Shown here piece by piece: positions 22,701 to 33,615 of a stretch of 64,000 nt of DNA. The position numbers and the translations under genes were made by a program. Under the pieces are notes generated by a model. The model was not told the origin of the DNA. It did no database searches and worked only from the letters and a program-made list of their open reading frames with translations. The DNA lies in contig NQMI01000002.1 of the NCBI GenBank assembly GCA_002270565.1, forward strand, positions 620,001 to 684,000, written 5' to 3'. This DNA comes from Stenocarpella maydis (lineage: Eukaryota; Ascomycota; Sordariomycetes; Diaporthales; Diaporthaceae). Numbering within the stretch: position 1 is the first letter of the stretch; each line of letters starts with the position of its first letter.

Positions 22701-23246
22701 GTGTCGGTGCGCAGCACCAACCAGTACTTCAAGCTCCCGCTGGACATGCAGGCCACGCCCGTCGTGATGATGTGCAACGGCACCGGGATCGCGCCGTTCA
22801 GGGGGTTCGTCCAGGAGAGGGCGACGCTCATCTCCGAGGGCGGCAAGAGCCTCGCGCCCGCGGTGCTCTTCGCCGGGTGCCGGCGCCCGGGGCGCGACCA
22901 GCTCTACCGGGAGGAGCTGGAGGCGTGGGCCGGGCTCGGGGCGGTGGACGTGAGGTGGGTGTTCAGCCGGGGGCACGAGGAGGAGGAGGGGGCGGGGGCC
23001 ACGGGCGGCTGCAGGTACGTGCAGGACAGGATGCTGGAGGACCGCGAGGACATCGACCGGCTGTGGCTCGAGGGCGCGAGGTTCTACATCTGCGGGAGCA
23101 GGAGCCTGGCCGTGGGCATCGGCGCCGTGGCGAGGAGGCTGATCGCCGACGGGGCCAAGAGGAACGGCAAGGATTATACCCCGGAGGAGGTGGACGCCTT
23201 TGTGAGGCGCATGAGGAACGAGAGGTTTGTGACGGACATATTCTGA
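19800..23246 (+). CDS. CYP505: CYP505-type self-sufficient P450/reductase fusion (P450foxy, BM3-like)
   Basis: A fatty-acid hydroxylase in which a P450 is fused to its own NADPH reductase. Three exons: 19800-20166, 20224-20664, 20725-23246, giving 1109 aa (Fusarium P450foxy is about 1066). Intron 2 (20665-20724) is GT-AG. Intron 1 (20167-20223) must start with GC (G|GCCAGT), because only that join gives the conserved MFDEMHDIASQ; it has a GCTGAC branch and CAACAG end. The I-helix motif AGHETTSG is at 269-276 and the heme loop FGTGMRACIG at 412-421, with Cys419 as the heme ligand. A flavodoxin domain starts near 512 (SILYGSNTGT), followed by FAD and NADPH domains (RHYSISSSP, NGTGIAPFRG, YICGSRSLAVG). 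No signal peptide. Reading straight into intron 1 ends at a TAG after a few codons. Confidence 0.95.
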
Positions 23247-23596
23247 GGCGACTGTCGTCTTCGTCCCAGATAAATAAACAACTACCGGGTCACTTCAGAC
23301 GGGGGGAGGGTATTGCCGGGCACTGCGTGAACATTGCGTTGAAACCTCGCTGATATCTCCAACATCTGACATGATGAAACCCAGGACAGTATAGTGCAGA
23401 TCCCTAATAAAGCAGCCTACTCTTACACAAGATTATATAGATCTCAGCAAAGATCAGCTAGACTCAAATAAATCTAAAAAAACTAGTATCCATTAGTAGC
23501 CAATCTACTAGTAGTAGATACCCGCTCCCACAGGCTCGGTGCAAACACTATATGAAATGCCGCGCTCCCGCACGACCCGGTACAAACCCTTCCCAA
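23247..23596. other. 3' flank of CYP505 and edge of an AT-rich repeat
   Basis: The P450 3' region to about 23400, after which the base composition turns sharply AT-rich with TATATA and TACTAG motifs. No gene. Confidence 0.4.
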
Positions 23597-26480
23597 TTAC
23601 TCCATGTTAGATATATGTTCATTATTATTGCGGAAATTCATAAGCTCCAATACGCGGAGGCATACGTCCGGGTCCATCTTCGCGAGGTCCTTATTCGAGA
23701 ACATCGGGGCACTATATAAGGTTAGACTGGATTCATATAAAAGTAGATAGGTCTGAACTCACTCCATATACTCCTTCTTAGGCTTCTTTATAAACGCCTT
23801 AACCTCTATAACGCTGTTTGAATTTGAATCCTCCTTACTTGACTGCTTATTCGTATAGCTGCGCTTGTGCGAGGATATCTTCAGGCTATCAAGTACCTGG
23901 AGATCATTCTTCTTCACTTTACGACTCACTACAGGCTTGCGGTTGCCCTTATACTTGCCCGACTTATATACCTTCAGGAATCTGAGGTAGAATAAGCATT
24001 CCTTATACTTACCTTTAATCTAATAGTTTGCGCAACTATATACTGGTTAGTATAGAGCTGCTAGGGTCTTATACAGTATTATACTGATGCTAAGTAGGTG
24101 CCCTTATTCGGGTCCAGATAGGCAAAGATGATGCAGCCATTAAGCACACCCTGCTTCTTCACGTAGCGCTTATAATACCTACATACAGGTTAGTATAAAT
24201 AAATACCAGAATATAACTATAATTTATAGGTCCGCCTAGTCGCTATATAGAGCTATAATAAGTCCTATAAGGATATTATGGCGGTATGTCTTATAATCTA
24301 TAAGAGCATTTAGGATATTCTTCTTCTTATTAGCGTTATAGAATGAAAGTATATTCTTATAGACCTATATATATATCTTAGTATAGCACTATAGGATTCT
24401 ATATATATATATACATATACATTCCGGGTTACCCATAACTTATATAATAAGACCTTAGGTCCAGTTCTTGCGCAAGTAGCAATAAGCCTATATAGTAACC
24501 TAATAGTATAGTAAGTATCTTTATAGTATTATATATAAGTATTAAAGGATATACTTACCTCTTGAGGTAGGGCTCCCTTTAGTGGAACGCTATTTAAGCA
24601 TTAAGTGATAATAAGCTTACTACTCGTGGTGCGGAATTCCCAGATAGATGCATCCTTAAGCGCATCTTTACCGTACTCGGATACATAGTCCTGTTCATTA
24701 TCATCTGTATTATCTTTAGATTCATTTGGGTCTATATCCTCATTACTGGAAGCATTAAACTTATCATTATCTATATCACTATATGTAGATGCATTAATAG
24801 ACTCAGGCACCTTCGTATGGGCCTATATAGCGCTATGCCTGCCGCCCTTGTACTCCATCATGCTCTGATTGCGGTACACAGTATTATATTGCAAAGGTAG
24901 GTTGTTATTAATCTCGATAACCTATCGCTTATAATCATTCCGAGATATATAGGTACATATAGGCTAGTAAATAGCATCCTGACTGCCTGGCTTGCTATAT
25001 ATACCGGGCTATATAAGGCCGCTCCATCTTACACCATAATTATCTATTTCACTATAATTCTTCCTAATAAATTTCAGGGCATATTTAGTATGGGCAGTAA
25101 TACGCCTCTTTTCCAACTTGAGCTCCTTATCGCGACGGTGTGCTATTTTATCCGGACCTGGATATACTTGGACCTTCGGCTTTTTAACTGGATGAAGTCC
25201 TGCAGGCGTTCCTCCACCCGTATATAAGTTGAATGACTCCGGGATATTATTGGCAGGCTTTATATTGAGCTTAATTGCGCCTATAGTGGCCCGCGCGATT
25301 AGTTCATTAGTCTCCTTTATTAGTTGATCGTGCTATATGGCGTTATTCTGTATAGCTTCATCCTATATGGCTTTATCCTTATCTGGAAGCTTCTATACCT
25401 TAGCGACCATATTTCTCTTTATTTAATTGTCTGCAAGCTTCTATATACGGGTATATAGGTTCTCTATCTGGGCCGTAATAGGCTGCAGGCTCACTTTAAT
25501 AGCTTTGGAGACCATCTCTATAAGTTTGTTGTAGTCAAACGGGGTTGCATTAGGGTGTATAAGGGGCTGCTGCTCTATAGTGTTCTATACGGTAGTCTTA
25601 TTGTCCTGCGTAATACCCTCTGAGACGGGCTGCATATTGTCCTTCTGTATGTCCTCGCTTGAGGTTGCGGGAAGTGCCTCTACTTTAGTATTCTCCTGTA
25701 TGATAACGTCTGGCTCTCCATTGCAGTTATTCTATACAGTCTAGGTAGCGTAAATCATCATATTATGAGGAGAAATGGGTAGTCCATTTGGATTCTCTCG
25801 GTTAAGGTTGTATGCATCCTGTATAGGCTTGATCTCCTTCTCTTTAGGGCTGGGCTTATTATTCGGGTTAGTATGCTCCTGTGAATGGGTGTGCACGTTC
25901 GTATTGGGCTTGGGCGGGTTGCGTCCCGCGCCCTGTACAGCAAAAAGCCGTGCAGGGGGCATTATGGTTCGGTACGGGCACGTACGGCTCCGCAGGCAGT
26001 TGTGAAGGTAGTCGAAAGCAATACTTGATGCTATGGGGGCTGGGAATGTCTGTACAGCCATGGATCAGTACTGTACATTTCTGTACGGCAGTATATGGGT
26101 ACTATTTGATATATACCCTGTACCTCTCGAGTTGTAGTCTTACAACTTGAGTATAGGTATAAAGCTGTATAGCAAATACACGCTTTGTTTGGGTATATAC
26201 AGATATACTGATTTGTACGGGTCTGCAAAAAGAATTCACTTACCTCAGGAAGCAGGGATCTGGGAAAAAAAAAAAAAAGGGAGCAAGAAACTTCTTGGCA
26301 TTGGGCTGCAGGAAATTTTCTATTTATACTCACCCACCAGATTTTCTGCCGCCTCTGCGTCCGGTTTCTCACCGCCTACCCTATTGGGCTTAGTTCCCCT
26401 ACCCTCCTACCCACGCCAATTCTATACAGCCCCTCTAATTACTGCTATGCTTTTTCTCCTCTCAGATACCGTGGCCGCGT
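23400..26480 (-). repeat. RIP-degraded AT-rich repeat of unknown family
   Basis: A block of about 3 kb with many TATATA/TATAG strings and coding remnants in which CAG is replaced by TAG, the RIP signature, which normally affects only sequences present in more than one copy. It contains one decayed multi-exon gene on the minus strand. I find no clear terminal repeats, so the borders are approximate. It could be an uncharacterised transposon or a duplicated host gene. Confidence 0.6.
23597..25962 (-). pseudogene. decayed multi-exon gene of unknown function in the RIP block
   Basis: Minus-strand reading from ATG at 25962 (MPPARLFAVQGAGRNPPKP) gives a long Lys/Asn/Gln-rich frame broken by in-frame TAGs that each stand where CAG (Gln) would fit. 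Then come pieces such as KKPKVQVYPGPDK, an acidic Asp/Asn/Ser-rich run near 24620-24800, YYKRYVKKQGVLNGCIIFAYLD near 24150, a basic Ser/Lys region near 23800-23950, and an end at LELMNFRNNNEHISNME with TAA at 23597-23599. GTAAGT and GTGAGT donors and CTAAC branch-like sites mark several introns (for example near 24580, 24000 and 23760), unusual for a transposase gene. I recognise no domain. Confidence 0.5.
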
Positions 26481-26702
26481 AGCGGACACCCGACGAAGCT
26501 CGTTTATTATTCACCTGGCTGGGTATCATCACACTGATGTGCTCCTGCGCTGACCTTGGCATTCTTCAAACAACATACCGAAGAGCGATTTCCGAGCGGA
26601 AAACCACCAGCCTGCGACTGAATTTCTGGATGGCCTAGCTGATGCCCTAAGAGGTACCCGAGCAGGCGTCTCCGAACCTAAGAAAGCTGTCGAATATGCA
26701 TC
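26481..26702. other. short intergenic spacer
   Basis: A return to balanced base composition between the RIP block and the membrane-protein gene. Probably the promoter of the latter; no gene seen. Confidence 0.4.
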
Positions 26703-28432
26703 ATGACGCCTCGTCCAAGCTCTGCGGTAAAGTTACAGGTAGATGATACGTACTTGCCCGAGGTCTGGGTATGTTGTCTCAGTCGTCCCCTTCCTGAATT
26801 CCCTCCTGCAGTTTGCTTCTTCGAAATCACTTGCTGACCGTCATTATCACCTCCACTCAGGTCTGGTTCGCGTTTGGAGTCGTAGTCATCTTCGCAAGAT
26901 GGGCAGTACGTACCAGGACTGTCGGCTTCAGAGGACTAGATGGTGACGACCTGATATCGATACCGGTAAGCCACATGGGGGCCAAGAAGCCGACGTTGAG
27001 GTCTCTTCACCTCAACACTACTGACAAGCGCCGGTGGTAGTTCTTGGCGCTCTGGACCATCAATGCTTTCATCGTGTACGCGACCTACTACTCGGGCGGC
27101 AATATTGACGTCACGGCCGAGCAGGCGGAGCAGCTTTCCGATAGGGACGTCTGGGTGCTGGAGTACGGTAGCAAGTGGGAATTTGCGTCCTTCTTCACGT
27201 ATTGTGCGGTCATATGTGCGTACACCGCCGCGTCGTACTAATTACCCCCAGGAAGTATGCTGAACTGACAGCCTGAACCGTAGGGTGTCTCAAGTTTATG
27301 GTGCTCTTCTTCTACCGGCGCCTCAAGGCTGACGAATGGAGACAAACGGCCCTGACCGTCAGCCGGCTCTTTTGGATCAACGGCCTCGCCTACCTCGCAC
27401 TCTTCCTGACGGCCATGTTAGGATGCCGACCGTATTTACCACCAAACGCGACCTTACCGGTTATTTTGAGCTGACCTGTCTCAAGATTCCATAACAATTG
27501 GGTTGTGCGGCCGCTGCCCAGCCATCGCTGCACATTCCGTCCCCAGAACTTCTGGGTCCTCGTCATCCTGAACGTTCTCACCGACGGCCTCATCATGACC
27601 ATCCCTGTGCCTATTCTGTGGCAATTACGAGTCTCGAAGCTGAGAAAAATCGGCGTTTCGCTCCTCCTCTGTTCGGGCGTCTTTGTCATTTCTACCGCCG
27701 TTGTCAGAGCAGCCTTCACAATAGCTGGGGCACCCAGCGTGATTACGATCAATCGATGGGGATGTAAGTACCTTGCGGACAATGCCATACTCGCACATGG
27801 CGGTCTATACTACTTTATCCTCCACCAGGGGCATCTTCCCGTTCTTTTCTTGTGCCCCCCCCCCTCTCCCCGCTGTTCTCTTACATGTACGAAGCCAATC
27901 GACAGAGAATGGCCTGTTTCCAGGGGCTCCTTGCACCGAGCACATTGCAACGTTTCCCTATATCGACTGCGCAAATCAATCGTATTCCATGTTCTATCTA
28001 ACACATCCAGTCCGCGAAACAGCCGTGGGGATGATCGCCGTCAACGCCCCGGTGGTAATCCCGATCTTCTCAAAAGCCTTCTGGAAGCGCGGCACCTACC
28101 GACCGGGGAGAGAAGCAGACCAGGCACAAGGCGGCGGCGGCGGCATATTCGGCGGAAACAGACGACGGGCCGCAGATGGAGAAAGACTGACCATGTTCCA
28201 GATCCCCAGCGAGATGACGTGGACGACGCAGGGGGCCAACCACGGCACGAGCGAGCAGACGGAGCTGAGCAAGCTCAGCAGGATGAGCCGGCCTGGGAAC
28301 AATACCGCGAACAGAGACTTGGAAAAGGGCCCGGATACGACGTCTGGGGCTGTCGAGATGCGCTCGGCGGAGAGGCGCGCAGAACAGGAGGAGGATGACA
28401 TGGCTATTTCGCCGACGAGAGGTGTTGGCTGA
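26703..28432 (+). CDS. seven-helix integral membrane protein, PTH11/fungal rhodopsin-like
   Basis: Six exons by hand splicing: 26703-26768, 26861-26965, 27041-27215, 27284-27431, 27486-27763, 28011-28432; total 397 aa. All introns are GT-AG, several with GCTGAC or CTGAC branches. Seven hydrophobic helices are visible: VWFAFGVVVIFARWAV, LALWTINAFIVYATYY, FFTYCAVIWCLKFMVLFFY, LFWINGLAYLALFLTAM, FWVLVILNVLTDGLIM, VSLLLCSGVFVISTAVV and GMIAVNAPVVIPIFSKAFW. The motif CRPFHNNW after helix 4 is typical of the fungal rhodopsin-domain/PTH11-like family, putative plasma-membrane receptors, some of which sense host surfaces. The tail is hydrophilic and Gly/Ser/Glu-rich. No CFEM domain is seen. The long last intron (247 nt) is the least certain part. 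The gene sits between transposon-rich stretches. Confidence 0.85.
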
Positions 28433-28585
28433 GTATTTGGCAATTAGGAATGACGGTACTAATGCTTAGGTTTGAATTGATTTTTCTTCTCACTTGGTTT
28501 GTATTCACTGACATGATCGGACCGCGATCTAAGACTTGGTTCCCTGAAGAAAGGGTGCGAAGAACGCGTTACTTCTGCCGGCAAA
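28433..28585. other. short spacer
   Basis: 3' flank of the membrane-protein gene; nothing seen. Confidence 0.3.
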
Positions 28586-29294
28586 GTCGCACGCGGCAAA
28601 CTGGAAAGAAGATCTTGAGCAACTCACGAACGAGGTATTCGAACTACAAAATCACCAGGGTGCGGTGCTGGCCAAGCGAGGCGAGCCCCACGGCATCGGG
28701 TCAATGAGGGTTAAGTACCGCAACCCCGACAAGGCACGGGCGGCCCTAGACCGCGTGTACTTCTTCATCAAAGACAAGGTGGAAGAGCGGATTCGGCTGT
28801 CCAGGGAAGGGTTCCGGCCACGACACACAGACGGACGTCTTCTACGCCCTGTTCGCCAACGCAGCCGAGTTCTCGCCTGACTGCCGCGGGATGCATGAGG
28901 CGGATCTTGAGGTAGGAGAAGGACAAGCCGTTCTGCGTTGCGTATGTCTTCGACCTAGTGCCATCCGACATCGTTATGCAGGCCCTCCACCGACGATATC
29001 AGGAGTTCAAGACTGCCACTTGGCGCCATATCCTGGACGGGCCACATGTTTCAGGGCCTTGACATGACGTTCCTTTCCGCACCAGAGACCCACAGGCCTG
29101 CTGCAAAGCAAGTCAAAGATCACAAAGAGGACTCGTCTTCTGTATCGGCCACGGCGGCGGTTGGAAGCCAAGCAAAGGAGGACGATGAGAAGGCTCAAGG
29201 CGAGAGAGATTTCCAGATCATCCTGGACAGCCTTATCGCGGCGACAAGGAGTGACTCCCCACCTGGGCAGAGTTCACGGGTGACACGGCCATAG
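28586..29294 (+). pseudogene. frameshifted remnant of an unrecognised protein gene
   Basis: Three consecutive plus-strand stretches look protein-like but lie in different frames. The first has a coiled-coil-like piece (DLEQLTNEVFELQNHQGAVL) and RAALDRVYFFIKDKVEERI. After a shift near 28818 comes DVFYALFANAAEFSPDCRGM. After another near 28912 come KDKPFCVAYVFDLVPSDIV and a piece ending HILDGPHVSGP. A charged stretch rich in Lys/Asp/Glu follows to a stop at 29294. No intron signals explain the shifts, so this is best read as a dead gene. I do not recognise the family. Confidence 0.45.
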
Positions 29295-29849
29295 CGAAAA
29301 TGGGAGTCGAGTCGATCATGGCTGTTGATGTGGCCTCTGCAGTCAAAGTTGGACATGACCCGTCTTGCCTGAATAACGTAGAGGGTATCACCTACATACC
29401 TCATGGTTGAGGACGAAAAGATTAGGGAACATACTAACAAATCGGAACAATCTGCTTAATGGGAGGGAGCAATCTCGTATTCCTGAAGTTCCACGTAGTC
29501 ATGCGTTGGGTCTCACGGTCTTAGATTGGAGTCTACCTAGGTACCCTGGGTGCCCTGACACGATATAACTAGCAAAGAGACTGCGGCCCGATTCCTTTCG
29601 TGAAGGTCACATCTGCTTCACCGTCGTCCTTTCATGCATCTTGCATAACAAGCTGCATGCCAAGATACAGAAGATCCCCGGGTCTCGCACAGGCGGCGAG
29701 ACCCGTCTAGCCGTCTTACTGCTGTGTTCTTGCCAGCTTGGCACAGCGTCCATGATTTTGCATCTATCCGGAGCCTGCCTGATGATGTCGTAGCTGTGCG
29801 ACGTAGAGTACTCCTATGGCTTGGATGACCTCCCCGAAACTCGGCGAAC
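29295..29849. other. intergenic, no gene seen
   Basis: Between the frameshifted remnant and the first copy of the 226-bp repeat. No recognisable ORF. Confidence 0.4.
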
Positions 29850-30075
29850 TACCATCTGACCCCCACTAGTGGAACACCCCTACCAGTGGAACGAGGACCT
29901 ACATACAAATATCACCACATTAACTTACATATATCACAGCCAATTTTGAAGCTATACACATAGGAATTTAATCAATCTATAGATATTTACTTAGTAAATA
30001 AGCTTATATAGGTAGTTAGTATTTTAGGGGCATTAGAGTAGCTACAATTAGATTCCAAACCCCGCATATAAATGC
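29850..30075 (+). repeat. 226-bp direct repeat, copy A (truncated at an assembly gap)
   Basis: Begins TACCATCTGACCCCCACTAG and is nearly identical to 33314-33539. In copy B this is the left end of a pogo-like element. Copy A stops at an N run at 30076-30088, so the rest of the element may be missing from the assembly. Confidence 0.9.
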
Positions 30076-30102
30076 NNNNNNNNNNNNNGGGGGGGGGGGG
30101 GG
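30076..30102. other. assembly gap (N run) followed by a G homopolymer
   Basis: Thirteen N at 30076-30088, then about 14 G. The gap falls exactly at the end of the repeated segment, which suggests a repeat-caused assembly break of unknown true size. Confidence 0.95.
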
Positions 30103-30469
30103 GTATATATGATGGAAACGGACTTTGTAACCAGGTCCGCTTACGACGATGGTAGTCTTGGGGTATACTACGATCGGCTTTCCAATTGCCCGTAGGCTGG
30201 AACTCGAGAGGCAAACTACGCTCAAAGGCACGTGCAGTATCCTTTTCCGGCTTTCAATATGCTTTCATCGTACCAGATCATGCTGAGGTCCTTAAAGTAC
30301 CCGTAGCGGGAGTATTGAACCCTCCCTAGAAATTCAGTAAGCGCGGACGGCTGGTGGTACATCGAATGTTCATCGTCAAGCCTGTGGCCGATCCATTACT
30401 CCAGACAGCATAAGCAAGCCACGATTCCCAAAGTCTTAAGCGTGTTAGGAAGGATTGTTTCTGGTCTTA
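30103..30469. other. unique sequence left of the pogo element, possible gene remnant
   Basis: Normal base composition. On the minus strand there is a protein-like piece (FLGRVQYSRYGYFKDLSMIW) with stops elsewhere. It may belong with 32677-33050 to one decayed gene split by the pogo insertion. Confidence 0.3.
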
Positions 30470-30520
30470 CCATGGCGGATCACCATTCGGGATACCCCAC
30501 GTGCCGGGACACCCAAAATT
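30470..30520 (+). repeat. left TIR of the pogo element (51 bp)
   Basis: An exact inverted match of 32626-32676; identity stops after CACCCAAAATT. Confidence 0.95.
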
Positions 30521-30626
30521 AGAGAATACCCACCAAAACAATTCAACTTTAAGAAGCCATTATTAACTTAATTCTGCTCATAACTAGACATTTTATAAAT
30601 AATTTTAAAGTATAAAAGCAGCTCTT

Positions 30627-32373
30627 TTAATTAGTATATCTTACAAGGAGTTTGAATGTACAACTAGAACGGGTCCGCACTTCTGCTAGCGGCTCATTTT
30701 CTATATCATCATCTTTAGACTCTTCATCTATATCAACTTTAGCCTTACCACCCATTTCTTCTTTAGCCTTAGCCTCTTTATTAAGGGCATTCCCAGCATT
30801 ATTATTACCTCCCATAATATCTCCTAGTTATATGAATTTCTTATTCGGATTTGGGATGGCTTGGCGTTTCTTGGCCTTTATTCGCTTAACTTAAGCATCC
30901 AACTCCCGAATTCTCTTATATGCAAGGGCTAACTCAGCTTCTTTTGCATCAAATGTAAGGCTGATCTTCCTGAATTTACGCCATTCTAATGCCGTAGCCT
31001 CCAGGCTAGCAAGGTTTATAATTTCTCACCCAAACTTGGGTATCTTATCATTAAAATCAACTTCTAGTTCGGCTTAATGTTTTTCCTTATCCTCCTAGCA
31101 TTTTGGGTATATTAACGCTTTATATCGACTAATAAGCTAGTTGCTAGTAGTCTTTTATATATTTTTAATAGCCTTCTCTATAAATCCCTTCTCCCTAGCC
31201 TACTATAGTGCCTTAATAAAGTTGATCTTATCTATAGGCTGAGAGTCTATTAGTACCTGCTATGTGCTAAGGAGCCTATAATAGTATGCCTTTACAGCAT
31301 TAAAGACTCTATTATTAAGTGGTTAAAGTCTATATAAGCAATATGCTGATAAATAGTAGCAGAAGATATTATTCTTAAAGCATGTAATTATAAACTTATC
31401 CTATATAGGTTGATTAATTGAATTAGCTTAATATTATAAAACCTGGCTATATACCTATACAAGTGTAGCTAAAATGGCTATCTAATATTAATAGAATTGC
31501 CTTAAAATTATCGTTTTAGCGGGTATTTATTTATAGTAAGAAGACCTCTTGGAGCTATGATAGGCCTATCTAGTTATTTATTTCGCCATTTAGAGATATA
31601 ATAAAGTGCCATAATAAGCAGGTCTTCTTAAACTTATTAATAAACCACTATACTTAGAGTTATTTGCCCTTAAAAATAATACCCGGATTAAGGGCCTCGT
31701 TATTAGCAATAATAGCCTCTATTATAGTAGACCACCACCTAGATTAATTATGTTTAACTAGTACCTTCTTTATCTCTAAAGTTCCTATAACTAGAGAATC
31801 TAGTTCTATACTCAATCCATTAGTATGAAAAGTTATAGCTTTATTAGTATTAATTTATATATTAAACACAGCTATTAATTTAGCTTTATTAATGTTAATA
31901 GTGAGCTTCAGCTTTACTTACGAGTATTCGCCCTCCTGAATATCAAAATACTAGTTAACTGCCTTTAGGGTGAACTCATAAAACCTTAGGGCTTCTTATA
32001 TATAGCCAACTTTATTGTAGACCTCTAGGTAGCGCTAAATAAACCGCTTAACCTACTTCTTGCTAACTAGCTAATTATTACCGGATTATTTGATAACCTT
32101 TATCACTATATTTCTAATCTAGGAGTAGCTTGGGGCGCAATTAAGCCTTTCTTACTGTAGAATCCACTTAACAATATAGTCTTCTTGCGCACTAGATAGT
32201 CGGGAATTTAATGGTTAGGCCTTAGGATCAGTCTTTATAGTACGGCTATTCTTGCAGGCAGATAGGGTAGATATAGGTACATTATGCTTCTTAGCGGCTT
32301 TATTTAGAGACATTCCATTATCAATAATGTTATGTAGGGCATCAGCCACGTTATCCTTAGTATAGTTAGGCAT
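30627..32373 (-). pseudogene. pogo/Fot1 transposase, RIP-inactivated
   Basis: The minus-strand frame starts at ATG 32373 (MPNYTKDNVADAL), giving a psq-type helix-turn-helix (NKAAKKHNVPISTL). CENP-B/DDE-region remnants follow: HTNGLSIELDSL, LLILDSHFS (catalytic Asp) and NNRVFNAVKAYYYRLL. It ends in a Lys/Glu/Asp-rich tail with a stop at 30627. Many Gln codons are now TAG or TAA. It cannot make an active enzyme. Confidence 0.85.
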
Positions 32374-32625
32374 TATAGTGGGCAATTGGGTCTCTAGCAC
32401 TGAGGATTTAGTCTGTAGAATGTAAGAAGTCCTCTCTAATTTAGCATTTAGGGTTAATTATACACTCGGAATAAACGGCCCGAGAGGGACGCCAATCCAC
32501 TTTTAGAATAGTCTACAATGTTCATTAAGCAATTCTCTATTTATCTATAGTCTCGGATTATAAATAGCTTCAATAGTTGTAGAGAAACGTATAAGTAAAG
32601 TTTGTTGATTTGTGTGGGGGTTGAG

Positions 32626-32676
32626 AATTTTGGGTGTCCCGGCACGTGGGGTATCCCGAATGGTGATCCGCCATGG
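32626..32676 (-). repeat. right TIR of the pogo element (51 bp)
   Basis: An exact inverted match of 30470-30520, followed by TA and unique sequence. Confidence 0.95.
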
Positions 32677-32678
32677 TA

Positions 32679-33313
32679 CGGCATAAAACTGTCTGCATTG
32701 GCCGTCACGGTCCTTCCGAAGGAACCAGTAGAAAGGCAATGTGAGGGTCTGTATTTGTTCTGACTGACAGTGACTTGAGATTCCTGTGAAATGTTTGCTA
32801 GTGGTAAATTTTAAGGATAAAGATGGAGGCTCTTAGTGATTCCTCCAGGGATCCTTTGGTCAATCCAAACTTCTAGGATACGTACGGGAATGGGGAACAA
32901 CGGCCAGCAAGATCGTCTGGAAAGCCGGAGCTCTCTACCAGCTCGACCGCCGTTGTAGATCTGTATGGGGGCCCGGGTTCGGCCACTTAAGCACCATCTC
33001 GTTAGTGCGGGCACAGAACGCTGGTATCTGTCACGGTATCCACTCCAGGAACCCCCTATATAAATGCCTACATTTCACATGTATAAAATAGATACTTAGC
33101 TCTTTTCTCTTCGTGCAACAACTAGTTATTTCGTCGTACACCTAAATATGCTGTGACAGCATCTGAGGAAGCTATGGGGAATGTGGCGTTACAACCAGGC
33201 CACAGACATCAACAGAGGAAAGATGACCTACCACCCTGTTCCCATGGCTTAAGTAAGCCCTGAACCCATCCATCCCTGTGGTTGCACACAGACATTCAAG
33301 GAGCGCCAAATCT
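32679..33313. other. unique sequence right of the pogo element, possible gene remnant
   Basis: Balanced base composition. The minus strand has protein-like pieces (for example FYWFLRKDRDGQCRQFYA next to the insertion site, and SCWPLFPIPVRILEVW in another frame). No intact ORF. Confidence 0.3.
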
Positions 33314-33539
33314 TACCATCTGACCCCCACTAGTGGAACACCCCTACCAGTGGAACGAGGACCTACATACAAATATCACCACATTAACTTACATATATCA
33401 CAGCCAATTTTGAAGCTATACACATAGGAATTTAACCAATCTATAGATATTTACTTAGTAAATAAGCTTATATAGGTAGTTAGTATTTTAGGGGCATTAG
33501 AGTAGCTACAATTAGATTCCAAACCCCGCATATAAATGC
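33314..33539 (+). repeat. 226-bp direct repeat, copy B
   Basis: Matches 29850-30075 with about one visible base difference (AATCAATC versus AACCAATC). Confidence 0.9.
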
Positions 33540-33615
33540 TAAACCTAGGGCCTAATTTCTTAATTCTCTTCATAATAGCCCAGCCTATTCCTCTTAATTA
33601 CCACCCAATTACATA

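Larger units (their letters stand above)
30470..32676 (-). mobile_element. pogo/Fot1-type DNA transposon with perfect 51-bp TIRs
   Basis: A 2,207-bp element bounded by perfect 51-bp inverted repeats (outer 20 bases CCATGGCGGATCACCATTCG) and a TA duplication at 30468-30469 and 32677-32678. The interior is very AT-rich and holds a decayed transposase on the minus strand. TA target, TIR length and transposase type place it in the pogo/Fot1 branch of Tc1/mariner. Confidence 0.9.
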
